A stretch of 64,000 bases of DNA from an uncultured Lachnospiraceae bacterium (GCA_910585765.1 CAJUES010000003.1:1-64000); one strand, 5' to 3'. Positions 52,331 through 61,435 are shown, counted from the stretch's first letter. Made by a program: numbers and translations. Notes: a model not told the origin generated them from the letters alone.

Positions 52331-52359
52331 TTGACTTTTATATATCGGGGTATTAAACT
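52331..52359 (+). promoter_or_regulatory. Candidate promoter of htpG
   Basis: TTGACT (52331-52336), 17 bases, TAAACT (52354-52359). A second candidate lies before the operator: TTGACA at 52257 and TATAAA at 52277 with a short 14-base spacer, inside the end of the preceding gene. Confidence 0.55.
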
Positions 52360-52457
52360 ATATCTCAGTCAAGGAGTTTGCGCAAACGCAGACTTGTGAA
52401 AACAGAGTGACCAGGAACAAGTACAAAAACAAATATGAGAAAGGAATGTGATTTTTT

Positions 52458-54578
52458 ATGGCAGAGAAGCGCGGAAACCTGTCGATCAACAGCGATAATA
52501 TTTTTCCGATCATTAAGAAGTGGTTGTATTCAGACCACGATATCTTTTATAGAGAGCTGATCTCGAACGGCTGTGACGCCATCACGAAACTGAACAAGCT
52601 TGAGATGATGGGAGAGTATGAGTACCCCGCCGGTGTCAAAAAGGATATCCATATCGTCGTCAATCCGGAGGAGAAGACACTCAAATTCATCGATACAGGA
52701 CTGGGCATGACGGCGGGCGAGGTCGAGGAGTATATCAACCAGATCGCTTTTTCAGGCGCGACGGACTTCATCGAAAAGTACAAGGATAAGGCAAACGACG
52801 ATCAGATCATCGGTCATTTCGGACTTGGCTTCTACTCGGCGTTTATGGTGGCGGACGAGGTTCACATCGATACGCTCTCCTACCAGAAGGATGCGGTGCC
52901 TGTGCACTGGGAGTGCGACGGCGGCACGGAGTTCTCCATGAGAGACGGGGACAGGACGACAGTCGGTACAGAGATCACGCTGTATCTCAACGAGGACTGC
53001 CTGGAGTTCTGCAACGAGTACAAGGCGAGGGAAGTGATCAAGAAGTACTGCTCTTTCATGCCGTACGATATCTATCTCGAGAAGGCGAACGCACCGGAGG
53101 AGTTTGAGACGATCGATCCCGATGAGAAGAGAGAGGACGATGTGGTCGTGGAGTCCTTCGAGGAGGAGAAGGAGATCCCCGGCGAGGACGGCGCGGAGCC
53201 GACCAAGGAGAAAGTGCCAAAGCTAAAGATCAAAAAGCGTCCTGTACCGCTGAACGAGACACATCCTCTGTGGGCAAAGCACCCGAACGAGTGCACGAAG
53301 GAGGAGTACATCGAGTTCTACCGCAAGGTGTTTGCCGATTACAAGGAGCCGCTCTTCTGGATCCACTTGAACATGGACTATCCGTTCAACATGAAGGGTA
53401 TCCTCTATTTCCCCAAGATCAATATGGAGTATGAGTCCATCGAGGGAACGATCAAGCTGTACAACAACCAGGTGTTCATCGCGGACAACATCAAGGAAGT
53501 CATCCCTGAATTCCTGCTGCTGCTCAAGGGCGTGATCGACTGTCCGGACCTGCCGCTGAACGTATCGAGAAGCGCGCTGCAGAATGACGGTTTTGTGACA
53601 AAGATCAGCGAGTATATCACCAAGAAGGTCGCGGACAAGCTCTCAGGCATGTGCAAGACAGACAAGGAAAACTATGAGAAGTACTGGGACGACATCAGCC
53701 CGTTCATCAAGTTCGGCTGCCTCAAGGACGACAAGTTCTGCGAGAAGATGACAGACTATATCCTGTTCAAGAACCTTGACGGGAAGTACCTGACACTGCC
53801 GGAATGCCTTGAAGTCAAGAAGATCGATCCTGACGAGAAGGCGGCGGATGACAGTACCGTTTCCGCTACAGATGCCGAGACCGGCGAGAAGGTGGAGGCA
53901 GAGGTAGTCGACGAGAAGGAGGACGCTGCAGACGCACCGGCGGAGGATCAGGAGACGAAGGAAAAGATCATCTACTATGTGACAGACCTCGTACAGCAGA
54001 GCCAGTATGTGAACATGTTCAAGAATGCCGGCATGGATGCTGTCGTGCTGCCGGACAAGATCGACCAGCCGTTTGTGTCCCAGCTCGAGTCAAAGAATGA
54101 GGGCATCAAGTTCGCGCGCATCGACGCGGATCTGACAGACACCTTCAAGGCTGAGAACTCCAAGGAAGAGGAGGAAGCGCTCACCAGGAAGAGCGAGGAG
54201 ATCACGGAGGTCTTTAAGAAAGCGGTAAATAACGAGAATATCACGGTGAAGGTGGAGAAGCTCAGGAACGAGGACATCGCTTCGATGATCACGGTTTCCG
54301 AGGAGTCGCGCAGGATGCAGGACATGATGCGGATGTACGCGATGCCGGGCATGGACATGGGCATGATGGGCATGGGAAAAGAGGGGCAGACCCTGATCCT
54401 CAACGCGAACAATCAGCTTGTATCCTATGTGCTGGAAAACAAGGAGGGCGAGAATGTCGAGCTGATCTGCGAGCAGCTCTATGATCTGGCACTGATCCAG
54501 CAGGCACCGCTGCAGCCGGAGGCTATGACAAAGTTTATCAGCAGGAGCAACAAGATCATGATGCTCCTGACGAAATAA
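52458..54578 (+). CDS. htpG: Chaperone HtpG (bacterial Hsp90)
   Basis: 706 residues, longer than the roughly 625 of E. coli. The GHKL ATPase domain has the DTGLGMT motif, GHFGLGFYSAFMV and NGCDAI. The middle domain has the catalytic Arg in NVSRSALQND. There are two acidic insertions: about residues 215-260 (EDDVVVESFEEEKE...), where the eukaryotic charged linker sits, and about 460-500. The C-terminal domain contains a Met-rich loop (MQDMMRMYAMPGMDMGMMG in part). It is controlled by CIRCE. Confidence 0.95.
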   Translation: MAEKRGNLSINSDNIFPIIKKWLYSDHDIFYRELISNGCDAITKLNKLEMMGEYEYPAGVKKDIHIVVNPEEKTLKFIDTGLGMTAGEVEEYINQIAFSGATDFIEKYKDKANDDQIIGHFGLGFYSAFMVADEVHIDTLSYQKDAVPVHWECDGGTEFSMRDGDRTTVGTEITLYLNEDCLEFCNEYKAREVIKKYCSFMPYDIYLEKANAPEEFETIDPDEKREDDVVVESFEEEKEIPGEDGAEPTKEKVPKLKIKKRPVPLNETHPLWAKHPNECTKEEYIEFYRKVFADYKEPLFWIHLNMDYPFNMKGILYFPKINMEYESIEGTIKLYNNQVFIADNIKEVIPEFLLLLKGVIDCPDLPLNVSRSALQNDGFVTKISEYITKKVADKLSGMCKTDKENYEKYWDDISPFIKFGCLKDDKFCEKMTDYILFKNLDGKYLTLPECLEVKKIDPDEKAADDSTVSATDAETGEKVEAEVVDEKEDAADAPAEDQETKEKIIYYVTDLVQQSQYVNMFKNAGMDAVVLPDKIDQPFVSQLESKNEGIKFARIDADLTDTFKAENSKEEEEALTRKSEEITEVFKKAVNNENITVKVEKLRNEDIASMITVSEESRRMQDMMRMYAMPGMDMGMMGMGKEGQTLILNANNQLVSYVLENKEGENVELICEQLYDLALIQQAPLQPEAMTKFISRSNKIMMLLTK

Positions 54579-54609
54579 GCGGGATCAAATAAAATAAATA
54601 AAAGCAGAT

Positions 54610-54643
54610 AAAAATCCAGCAGGTGAACGCCTGCTGGATTTTT
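54610..54643. terminator. Bidirectional terminator between htpG and a convergent gene
   Basis: Perfect 14-base-pair stem AAAAATCCAGCAGG/CCTGCTGGATTTTT with a TGAACG loop. The minus-strand gene stops within its right arm. Confidence 0.88.
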
Positions 54644-55178
54644 AAGATTCCATCATATAGAGCTGGGTTATGCGGTCATTCTCGACGAACCAGGAATCCT
54701 TATCCCTGGTGCCTGTCACCTGACAGAGTGTATTGCAGATGCCAAGCGCAGGGTTCCACAGATAATCCCGTTCCTCGTAGATGCCTGCCAGTATTTTCCT
54801 GTCTACAAGACCTGTAAAACCGAGATCTTTCACGGGTCTGAGCCCGAGCTCAAAGCCCAGCCGGGGATTGTTGGTCGAGACAATGACGCCCTCCTTGAGG
54901 ATATTGCGTATTGTCACACTCTCATAGCAGGTCTGCACGATACCGACCATGCGTATGTTGCTCGCGCGCGTGAGATTCTCATCGCGCAGATCCGTCTGCA
55001 ACAGGTATCTGCCATCCTGGGTTGGAAACGTGAAATTTTCATCTGCGGCATCTGAGTAGAGTACGAAACGTCCAACTCCTAGATACACGGCAGGATATTC
55101 GCTGCCACAGTACATCACATAGAGTCCTTCGCGGTATTCACCGGTAGAAGTGCCTTCAAATTCAAAACGCTCCTTCAT
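54642..55178 (-). CDS. Hypothetical protein, beta-rich
   Basis: 178 residues, unrecognised. No membrane segment or signal. Alternating short strands (EYREGLYVMYCGSEY, AVYLGVGRFVLYSD, IVQTCYESVTIRN) suggest a beta-rich cytoplasmic fold. Two Cys near the C terminus (GICNTLCQ) could be a site. AAGGAG lies 12 bases before the ATG. It stands alone. No function is suggested. Confidence 0.65.
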   Translation of the reverse strand: MKERFEFEGTSTGEYREGLYVMYCGSEYPAVYLGVGRFVLYSDAADENFTFPTQDGRYLLQTDLRDENLTRASNIRMVGIVQTCYESVTIRNILKEGVIVSTNNPRLGFELGLRPVKDLGFTGLVDRKILAGIYEERDYLWNPALGICNTLCQVTGTRDKDSWFVENDRITQLYMMES

Positions 55179-55630
55179 ATTTGCCTGCGTCTCCTTTTTG
55201 GTTTAGTAAGAGTTCAGCCATATCTATCAACTATTCTAATCATATAATATCAAAAACTTGATGACAAGGGGGTGAGGCAGGTGAAAAAAACAGTAACACA
55301 CTGTTGTTATAAAAGTGGAATTTATAACAAAAATATATTTTTTTACAAAAAAAACTGAAATTATAGAAATATTCCTTATATTTGACTCATAAAGTGAAAA
55401 TAGAGTGATATTATCGGCGTAATGGCTGAAATGTCACTGCAATCGCCGCAATCCCAAAAATGTCAGCTGTTATCCTTACAGGGATCCCAGATATAATAAC
55501 AGGAGTTTTTATATTGATAAACAAATGACAAATCGGGGAAAATGGTATAGAATAATCTTTGAGGTTTTTGACAGATCGTTTTCACGGAAAATAGTTCACA
55601 GAAAATAGAGAAGGAAGGTATGACTGCAGT
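55179..55630. other. Intergenic stretch with inverted repeats
   Basis: About 450 AT-rich bases without a gene. It contains a CTGTTAT/ATAACAG inverted repeat (about 55466-55503) and a CGGCG/CGCCG pair flanking about 25 bases (55415-55450), which could fold into a short RNA or an operator. A promoter ATGACA-17-TAGAAT (55525-55553) precedes the next gene. Confidence 0.4.
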
Positions 55631-56212
55631 ATGAGACCAAATCCCAGACCACAGGAGATCTACAGGCATTTCAAGGGAAATATATACCAGATCGTCACGC
55701 TTGCGCGCCACTCGGAGGACGGTGTGATGATGGTGGTATATCAGCAGCTGTATGCGCCGTTTGAAGTATATGTGCGGCCGCTTGAGATGTTCATGAGCAG
55801 GATCGACACCAGAAAATACCCCGACGAGAGACAGGTTTACCGCTTCGAGAAGGTGGATCCTGCGGGGGAAAGCATAGCCCGGACGCGCGGGGCGGCGGAT
55901 GACAGGAGCCTGAATGAAAGACAACGGGAGTCTGCACCGCCGGGGAGCACCGGCACGGAGACGCAGCAGGGCGCCGGGGACGGTTTTGAGCTCGACGCAG
56001 GGCTTGTGGAGTTTCTGGATGCCGACTCCTATGAGAAGAAGCTCCAGATCCTCAGCGCGCTCCACCCGAGAATAACAGATGCTATGATCGACACGATGGC
56101 GGTGAGCCTTGACACGGAGGTGAAGGAGGGGGATATCGAGAACCGCTACAACGAGATCAAAAACTGCCTTCTCACAATGGAGCGCTTCGAGTGCAACCGG
56201 CTCAGGTCATAG
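55631..56212 (+). CDS. DUF1653 domain protein
   Basis: 193 residues. The N-terminal about 65 residues are the DUF1653 fold (RHFKGNIYQIVTLARHSE, VVYQQLYAPFEVYVRPLEMF). A variable Arg/Ser/Gly/Thr-rich linker (about 80-115) precedes a helical C-terminal domain (LVEFLDADSYEKKLQIL, NEIKNCLLTMERFE) that occurs in some clostridial members. Function unknown. The ATG at 55631 follows AAGGAAGG by 12 bases. The glycosyltransferase starts 19 bases after its stop, so the pair is likely an operon. Confidence 0.8.
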   Translation: MRPNPRPQEIYRHFKGNIYQIVTLARHSEDGVMMVVYQQLYAPFEVYVRPLEMFMSRIDTRKYPDERQVYRFEKVDPAGESIARTRGAADDRSLNERQRESAPPGSTGTETQQGAGDGFELDAGLVEFLDADSYEKKLQILSALHPRITDAMIDTMAVSLDTEVKEGDIENRYNEIKNCLLTMERFECNRLRS

Positions 56213-56231
56213 ACTGCAGAAGGAGGAATTT

Positions 56232-57257
56232 ATGAAACTATTATCGATAGCGATACCCTGCTACAACTCGTCATTGTACATGCGCAAATGCATCGACTCT
56301 CTGCTTCCGGGCGGCGAGGATGTGGAGATCATCATCGTCAACGATGGTTCTGCTGACAATACACCGGATATCGCCGAGGAGTATCGGCAGCGTTTTCCTG
56401 GCATCGTCAAGGTGGTGAACAAGGAGAACGGAGGGCACGGATCGGCTGTGAATGCAGGGATCGAACATGCCAGCGGTCTGTACTTCAAGGTCGTCGACAG
56501 CGATGACTGGGTGAGCCAGAGCGCCTATATACAGATCCTGGACAAGCTCAGGGAGCTGCTGCAGAGCGGGAATTCCATCGACATGCTTGTCAGCAATTTT
56601 GTCTATGAGAAGGAGGGGGAGAAGCGCAGGAAAGTCATGAAGTACCATCATGCGCTGCCGCAGGATGAGATCTTCACCTGGAGGGATGTGCGCCATTTCA
56701 GAGTGGGGCAGTATATTTTGATGCACTCTGTCATCTACAGGACAAATCTGCTGCGCGATTGTGGATTAAAGCTTCCGGAGAACACCTTTTATGTGGATAA
56801 CATTTTCGTGTTCAATCCGCTCCCGTATGTCAGGACGATGTATTATATGGATGTAAATTTTTACAGATATTTCATCGGGCGGGCGGATCAGTCCGTCAAT
56901 GAGCAGGTCATGATCGGAAGGATCGACCAGCAGATCCGGGTGAACAAACTGATGGTCGATTACTATGTGGCAGAGAAACAGCATATTCTGGCGAACGGCA
57001 AGGTGAGAAAGTACATGGTCAACTATCTTGACATCATCACGACCGTCTCCTCGGTGCTGCTGATCCGCTCCGGGATTGAGGAAAACCTGGAGAAGAAAAA
57101 GGAACTCTGGCAGTATATCAAGTCAAAGGACAAGGTGCTGTGGGCGCGCCTGCGTATGGGGCTGCTCGGAAATGCCATGAACCTTCCGGGAAAGCTCGGC
57201 AGGAAGATCACAGTGGACGGGTACAAGATCTGCCAGCGGATCTTCCACTTTAATTAA
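56232..57257 (+). CDS. Family 2 glycosyltransferase
   Basis: 341 residues. The GT-A domain has IAIPCYNSSLYMRKCIDS, IIIVNDGSADNTP, ENGGHGSAVNAGI and the metal-binding VDSDDWVS. The C-terminal 100 residues are basic and helical with no membrane segment, so it is probably a cytosolic or peripheral enzyme building a cell-surface or modified glycan. The acceptor is unknown. A strong AAGGAGGAATTT site lies before the ATG. Confidence 0.9.
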   Translation: MKLLSIAIPCYNSSLYMRKCIDSLLPGGEDVEIIIVNDGSADNTPDIAEEYRQRFPGIVKVVNKENGGHGSAVNAGIEHASGLYFKVVDSDDWVSQSAYIQILDKLRELLQSGNSIDMLVSNFVYEKEGEKRRKVMKYHHALPQDEIFTWRDVRHFRVGQYILMHSVIYRTNLLRDCGLKLPENTFYVDNIFVFNPLPYVRTMYYMDVNFYRYFIGRADQSVNEQVMIGRIDQQIRVNKLMVDYYVAEKQHILANGKVRKYMVNYLDIITTVSSVLLIRSGIEENLEKKKELWQYIKSKDKVLWARLRMGLLGNAMNLPGKLGRKITVDGYKICQRIFHFN

Positions 57258-57260
57258 TGC

Positions 57261-57289
57261 TTGTAATATTGCGGGAAAACAGGTATACT
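57261..57289 (+). promoter_or_regulatory. Promoter of glyA
   Basis: TTGTAA (57261-57266), 17 bases, TATACT (57284-57289). The leader of about 47 bases shows no riboswitch or T-box. Confidence 0.7.
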
Positions 57290-57341
57290 AGAGCGTGTTT
57301 GAAAGATCGTTTATGAATAAATAAATACGGAGGAGAGTTTG

Positions 57342-58580
57342 ATGTATTCATTAGATGAAGTAAGAAAGGTAGATCCCCAGATCGCTGACGCTATCGTGGC
57401 AGAGCAGGAGCGTCAGAACAGCCATATCGAGCTGATCGCTTCCGAGAACTGGGTGAGTGAGGCAGTCATGGCGGCGATGGGAAGCCCGCTGACGAACAAG
57501 TATGCGGAGGGATATCCGGGAAAGCGCTATTACGGCGGCTGCGAGTGCGTGGATGTTGTGGAAAATCTTGCCATAGAGCGTGCAAAGGAGTTGTTTGGCT
57601 GCGATTACGCCAATGTCCAGCCGCACTCCGGCGCACAGGCAAATATGGCAGTCCAGTTTGCGGTGCTGCAGCCGGGTGACACCATCATGGGTATGAATCT
57701 TGATCATGGCGGACATCTCACACACGGATCACCGGTCAATATGTCCGGAAAATATTTTCATGTGGTGCCGTACGGCGTGGATGACAATGGTTTCCTTGAC
57801 TATGATAAGATGCGAGAGCTGGCGCTGGAGTGCAGGCCGAAGATGATCATTGCCGGTGCGAGCGCCTATGCCAGAACGATTGATTTTAAGCGTTTCAGGG
57901 AGGTTTGCGACGAGGTGGGTGCCGTCCTGATGGTCGACATGGCGCACATCGCAGGTCTGGTAGCGGCAGGACTCCACCCAAACCCGGTTCCGTATGCGGA
58001 TGTTGTGACGACGACGACGCACAAGACGCTGAGAGGACCGCGCGGGGGACTGATCCTCGCCAGCAAGGAGGCTGCGGAGAAGTACAATTTCAACAAGGCT
58101 ATCTTCCCGGGGATCCAGGGAGGTCCGCTCATGCATGTGATCGCGGCAAAGGCAGTGTGTTTCCAGGAAGCGCTCGGCGACGCGTTCAAAGAATACCAGC
58201 AGCAAATCATAAAGAACGCGCAGGCGCTCTGCGATGGGCTGATCAGCAGGGATATCAAGATCGTCTCGGGCGGCACGGACAATCATCTGATGCTTGTGGA
58301 TCTCACGACATACGACCTCACGGGCAAGGCTGTCGAGAAGCTGATGGATGAGGCGCACATTACATGCAACAAGAACACGATCCCGAATGATCCCAAGTCA
58401 CCGTTTGTCACGAGCGGTGTCCGCCTCGGCACGCCGGCTGTGACCAGCCGCGGCATGAAGGAGGACGACATGGACAGGATCGCGGAGGCGATCGCCCTGG
58501 TCATCAAGGAACAGGAGAGCGGGATCGCAGGCGCGAGGGCGATCGTGCAGTCCCTCACGGATAAATATCCACTGATCTGA
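57342..58580 (+). CDS. glyA: Serine hydroxymethyltransferase
   Basis: About 412 residues. PLP enzyme that interconverts serine and glycine with tetrahydrofolate. The PLP Lys is in TTTHKTLRGPRGG, and ELIASENWVSEAVMAAMGS, NKYAEGYPGKRYYGG and VQPHSGAQAN are family hallmarks. A TTG at 57339 directly precedes the ATG. ATG 57342 was chosen, with GGAGGAG seven bases upstream. The GH3-like gene follows after two bases. Confidence 0.96.
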   Translation: MYSLDEVRKVDPQIADAIVAEQERQNSHIELIASENWVSEAVMAAMGSPLTNKYAEGYPGKRYYGGCECVDVVENLAIERAKELFGCDYANVQPHSGAQANMAVQFAVLQPGDTIMGMNLDHGGHLTHGSPVNMSGKYFHVVPYGVDDNGFLDYDKMRELALECRPKMIIAGASAYARTIDFKRFREVCDEVGAVLMVDMAHIAGLVAAGLHPNPVPYADVVTTTTHKTLRGPRGGLILASKEAAEKYNFNKAIFPGIQGGPLMHVIAAKAVCFQEALGDAFKEYQQQIIKNAQALCDGLISRDIKIVSGGTDNHLMLVDLTTYDLTGKAVEKLMDEAHITCNKNTIPNDPKSPFVTSGVRLGTPAVTSRGMKEDDMDRIAEAIALVIKEQESGIAGARAIVQSLTDKYPLI

Positions 58581-58582
58581 AT

Positions 58583-59875
58583 ATGAAAGATGAAAAGACA
58601 AGCAGAAGAGAGCGGAGGCGCCGGCGTCTGAGAAACCAGATCCTTGCCTACCTGCTGCTGATCATCATACTCCTATTGATCTTGGCGGCAGTGTATCTGG
58701 GCGGGAAAGGCGTGCTCCGCTATCTGGATGACTACAATGATAAAGTGAACAGGGTGATCGAGGAGGCGGAGTCCAGCGTGGCGGCGGAGCAGGAGAGTGC
58801 ACCGGAGCCATACATTGAGGAGATGCAGAGCACAGAGACCGAGACCGGACATGTCGAGGGATATATACCGCCCGAGGAGGAGGACTCGCTGGACGGTCTG
58901 ATCGAGTCGCTGCTGAGTGAGATGACGATAGAGGAGATGGCTGCGGGACTGTTTATCGTGTCCCCGGAGGACATCACGGGCGTCGGGACAGTAGTGCAGG
59001 CCAGCGAGGGGACAAAGACTGCAATCACGCAAAATCCTGTGGGCGGGCTCGTGTACACGTCAAAGAACTTTAATTCGCCGGAGCAGTTCACAAAGATGCT
59101 CGCCAACACGAGAGGCTATGCCAAATTTCGTATTTTTACGGTTGTGCGTGCAGAGTGCGGTTCGTCGGAGTACGGGCTGGAGGCAACGGCTAAGGCGTCG
59201 GAGCTTGGCGATGCGGACAGTGTCAGACAGGCGTACAAGAGCATTGCGGCAAAACTGGCGTCGTACGGTGTCGATATGAATCTGGCGCCGGTGGCGGATA
59301 TCGTGTCGGACGGGGGAGATGCTGCTCTTCAGGGAAGGACTTTCGGCTCGGATGCGGCGGTCGCAGCGCCGCTTGTGGACGCCGCAGTGCAGGCGATGCA
59401 GGAGGAGGAAGTGAGCGCGGTCCTGCAGAAGTTCCCCGGTGCGGCGGCAGGCTCAAAAAGCCTGGAAGAACTCAAAAACAGCGAGTTTGCAGTATATGAC
59501 CTGGCGATCCGCAACGGAGTGGACTGCATCATGGTGTCACATGTCCGGGCTGCAGATGTGACGGGGGATGACACGCCGTCATCGCTGTCGCGGGTGATGA
59601 TCAATGATGTGCTCAGGGAGACATTGGGCTATGACGGCGTGGTGATGACGGATTTTCTGGATGACAGCGCCATCACGGACAGCTACAGTTCCGCCGAGGC
59701 TGCAGTGGCAGCTATACAGGCAGGCGCGGATCTGCTGCTGTCACCTGAGGACTATCAGGAGGCATACGAAGGTGTCCTGCAGGCGATCGCGGATGGGACG
59801 ATCACGCCGGAGCGCATTCACGATTCTGTCTATCGGATCTACCGTGTGAAATACAAGAATGCGATCGGGACATGA
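58583..59875 (+). CDS. Membrane-anchored GH3-like protein lacking the acid/base motif
   Basis: 430 residues. A basic N terminus (RRERRRRRLRNQ) and a membrane segment (about 19-39) anchor it. An acidic linker follows. Residues about 105-425 form a GH3 N-terminal domain, as in NagZ-type beta-N-acetylglucosaminidases. The nucleophile Asp357 is present (GVVMTDFLDDSA), but the KHFPGHG region reads LQKFPGAAAG (281-290), so the His/Asp acid-base loop is gone. The substrate-binding DxEGG-type stretch reads VVRAECGSS. Family length is normal. It may bind peptidoglycan without cutting it. That is inference. Confidence 0.75.
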   Translation: MKDEKTSRRERRRRRLRNQILAYLLLIIILLLILAAVYLGGKGVLRYLDDYNDKVNRVIEEAESSVAAEQESAPEPYIEEMQSTETETGHVEGYIPPEEEDSLDGLIESLLSEMTIEEMAAGLFIVSPEDITGVGTVVQASEGTKTAITQNPVGGLVYTSKNFNSPEQFTKMLANTRGYAKFRIFTVVRAECGSSEYGLEATAKASELGDADSVRQAYKSIAAKLASYGVDMNLAPVADIVSDGGDAALQGRTFGSDAAVAAPLVDAAVQAMQEEEVSAVLQKFPGAAAGSKSLEELKNSEFAVYDLAIRNGVDCIMVSHVRAADVTGDDTPSSLSRVMINDVLRETLGYDGVVMTDFLDDSAITDSYSSAEAAVAAIQAGADLLLSPEDYQEAYEGVLQAIADGTITPERIHDSVYRIYRVKYKNAIGT

Positions 59876-59914
59876 CCATCCAGACACATGATTTGACCGT
59901 GTTTTGAAAAATAC

Positions 59915-60055
59915 GTTACAGTTCAGCCCAGGACTTCGCACTGCGCTGCGAAGTCCGCGAGAAAGCATCGCGGTTGAGATGCAGCAAGTCAGCCGCGAAG
60001 CGGTTTTTGCATGGCCTGACGCCTGTAACAGGAACCCGAAGGCTGAACTGTTACA
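59915..60055. repeat. Structured inverted-repeat element, about 140 bases
   Basis: Terminal inverted repeats GTTACAGTTCAGCC and GGCTGAACTGTTAC differ at one base. Inside lie a perfect ten-base-pair hairpin GGACTTCGCA/TGCGAAGTCC (59931-59956), CGCGA/TCGCG (59957-59973), CCGC/GCGG (59994-60004) and CCTG/CAGG (60022-60032). It looks like a small non-autonomous repeat or a palindromic repeat family member, but copy number cannot be seen here. Confidence 0.65.
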
Positions 60056-60083
60056 AAAATACAGGAAAATCATCGAAAAACAG

Positions 60084-60112
60084 TTGACAAAGAAAAGATT
60101 GTATAGTATAGT
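60084..60112 (+). promoter_or_regulatory. Promoter of tRNA-Gly
   Basis: TTGACA (60084-60089), 17 bases, TATAGT (60107-60112). Confidence 0.75.
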
Positions 60113-60152
60113 ATATCTTGTTCGTGAGAGAATACGGACGGGATATACACAT

Positions 60153-60225
60153 GCGATAGTGGCGTAGTTGGTAACGCGCGACCTTGCCAAGGTCGAGACC
60201 GCGGGTTCGAGCCCCGTCTATCGCT
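60153..60225 (+). tRNA. tRNA-Gly(GCC)
   Basis: A 73-base cloverleaf. The acceptor is GCGATAG/CTATCGC, anticodon arm GACC-TTGCCAA-GGTC gives anticodon GCC, and the T arm has GGTTCGAGCCC. CCA is not encoded. A broken integrase lies about 165 bases downstream, and tRNA 3' ends are common attachment sites, but no direct repeat of the tRNA end was found beyond it. Confidence 0.95.
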
Positions 60226-60230
60226 CTTGA

Positions 60231-60273
60231 AAAAGCCTGTAATTGCAAGGGGTTGGAACAATTACAGGCTTTT
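60231..60273 (+). terminator. Terminator after tRNA-Gly
   Basis: Perfect 14-base-pair stem AAAAGCCTGTAATT/AATTACAGGCTTTT with a 15-base loop, ending in TTTT. Confidence 0.85.
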
Positions 60274-60390
60274 GATTTACTTTTTTTCTAAGTATTTATC
60301 TAAAGTTTTTATAATATACGTCTATTTAATCTGATATAAAGATTGATTTTCGAACTTTTCTAAAGAAGTTTTTAAATAAAATTAGAAAAA

Positions 60391-61144
60391 TTATAAAATT
60401 TTATTCTTGATTGGAATAATCTTCGCACCATATTCTTCAAGAGTTTCTTCGTGCATCCGTTCGGTGAGGTGCGCGTAGTGATGCTCCATGGTTTTGGCGC
60501 TGTTACCCATAATCTCCGAGATGAGCTTGCTCTTCTTGCCATTGATGATCAGATTGGTGGCAAAAGAGTGTCGGCTGTCATACAAGCGTATGTTGGGAAG
60601 ATATTGATATTTTGATGGCAGTGTTCCGTAGGTCTCTTCCAGCTCGCGGCATAGTGCGTTGTTTTTATTGAGCAGAGACTTAAAATTTTTTGACAGGTTG
60701 TCCGGCTTGACGGGCAGGCCATCGGGGCGGATGAATAAAAAATTGTTATCCTGTTCGGGCGTCATCTCATCAGTTGCGCGCGCCTCTAAACATTTTCTGT
60801 GTTTGCGCCGAAGCTGATCCATGATCATTAAGATCACTGGTATTTCCGTATTTATTGAGTCCTCGATTGAGTGTGGGGACGCGCTGGGGCGTCAGATCAC
60901 TCTCTGAGAGTCCGCACAGTTCGCCCGGGCGGGTACCAAGGGCAAATATCAATACGAGCATGGCATAATACGTATTTTCAGCCACAAAGGGAAGCTGCAG
61001 AAAGTATGTGATCTGATCCTCGTTCCATGTGGTATGTTTCCCCGCGGTTACTTTGCAGCGTTTTACGCCGTCCATTGGACTTGCAGATATTATTTTGAGG
61101 GTATCTTTTGCAAAATTAAAAATATTGCAGAGGCATTCCTGCAT
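60391..61144 (-). pseudogene. Tyrosine recombinase (phage-type integrase), frameshifted and truncated
   Basis: Two fragments in different frames. The upstream one (61144-60770) has the end of the core-binding domain and the first catalytic Arg (FALGTRPGELCGL). The downstream one (60837-60391) has LYDSRHSFATNL, MGNSAKTMEHHYAHL with the Tyr nucleophile, and a normal C terminus. They shift frame near 60840, after ...YGNTSDL, perhaps with a small deletion. The N-terminal about 100 residues are missing and a stop precedes the open frame at 61157. The catalytic His/Trp position (GH) is Asn. It is a dead integrase of the conjugative-element type. Confidence 0.85.
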
Positions 61145-61186
61145 CTGCAGTAATGGTTACAGTTTCTGATTGGTCAGTGCTGGTAA

Positions 61187-61435
61187 CACTGGCCGATTTT
61201 TTTATTCAGTTGCGATATCGCAGCGGAAATTGACAGCTTCCCGCTTCCTGTCTGCAAGTTCGGACGAGCCCGTTTTTGTCGTTCATTTCGAACAGACGGT
61301 GCAGATTATGGTAAATGTCCTTCAAAAAAGGAAACTTATTTTGGTTTTAAAGTTCATGCCATGATCACATTAGAAGGTTACATTACAGCATTTGAAATTA
61401 CTCCTGCAAGCATTGATGACCGGGAAGGCGTTAAG
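61187..61435 (+). pseudogene. DDE transposase fragment, IS982-like
   Basis: One open frame without a start reads IDSFPLPVCKFGRARFC, then GADYGKCPSKKETYFGFKVHAMITLEGYIT in part, and ends TPASIDDREGV. This is the central catalytic region of IS982-type DDE transposases, with the first Asp in IDSFP and the region near the second Asp. It begins after a stop codon and loses similarity after DDREGV. No inverted repeats of an intact IS were found around it. Confidence 0.65.

Noticed and set aside
57290..57341. Glycine riboswitch or T-box before glyA
   Set aside because: The leader is about 47 bases and holds no conserved element of either class.
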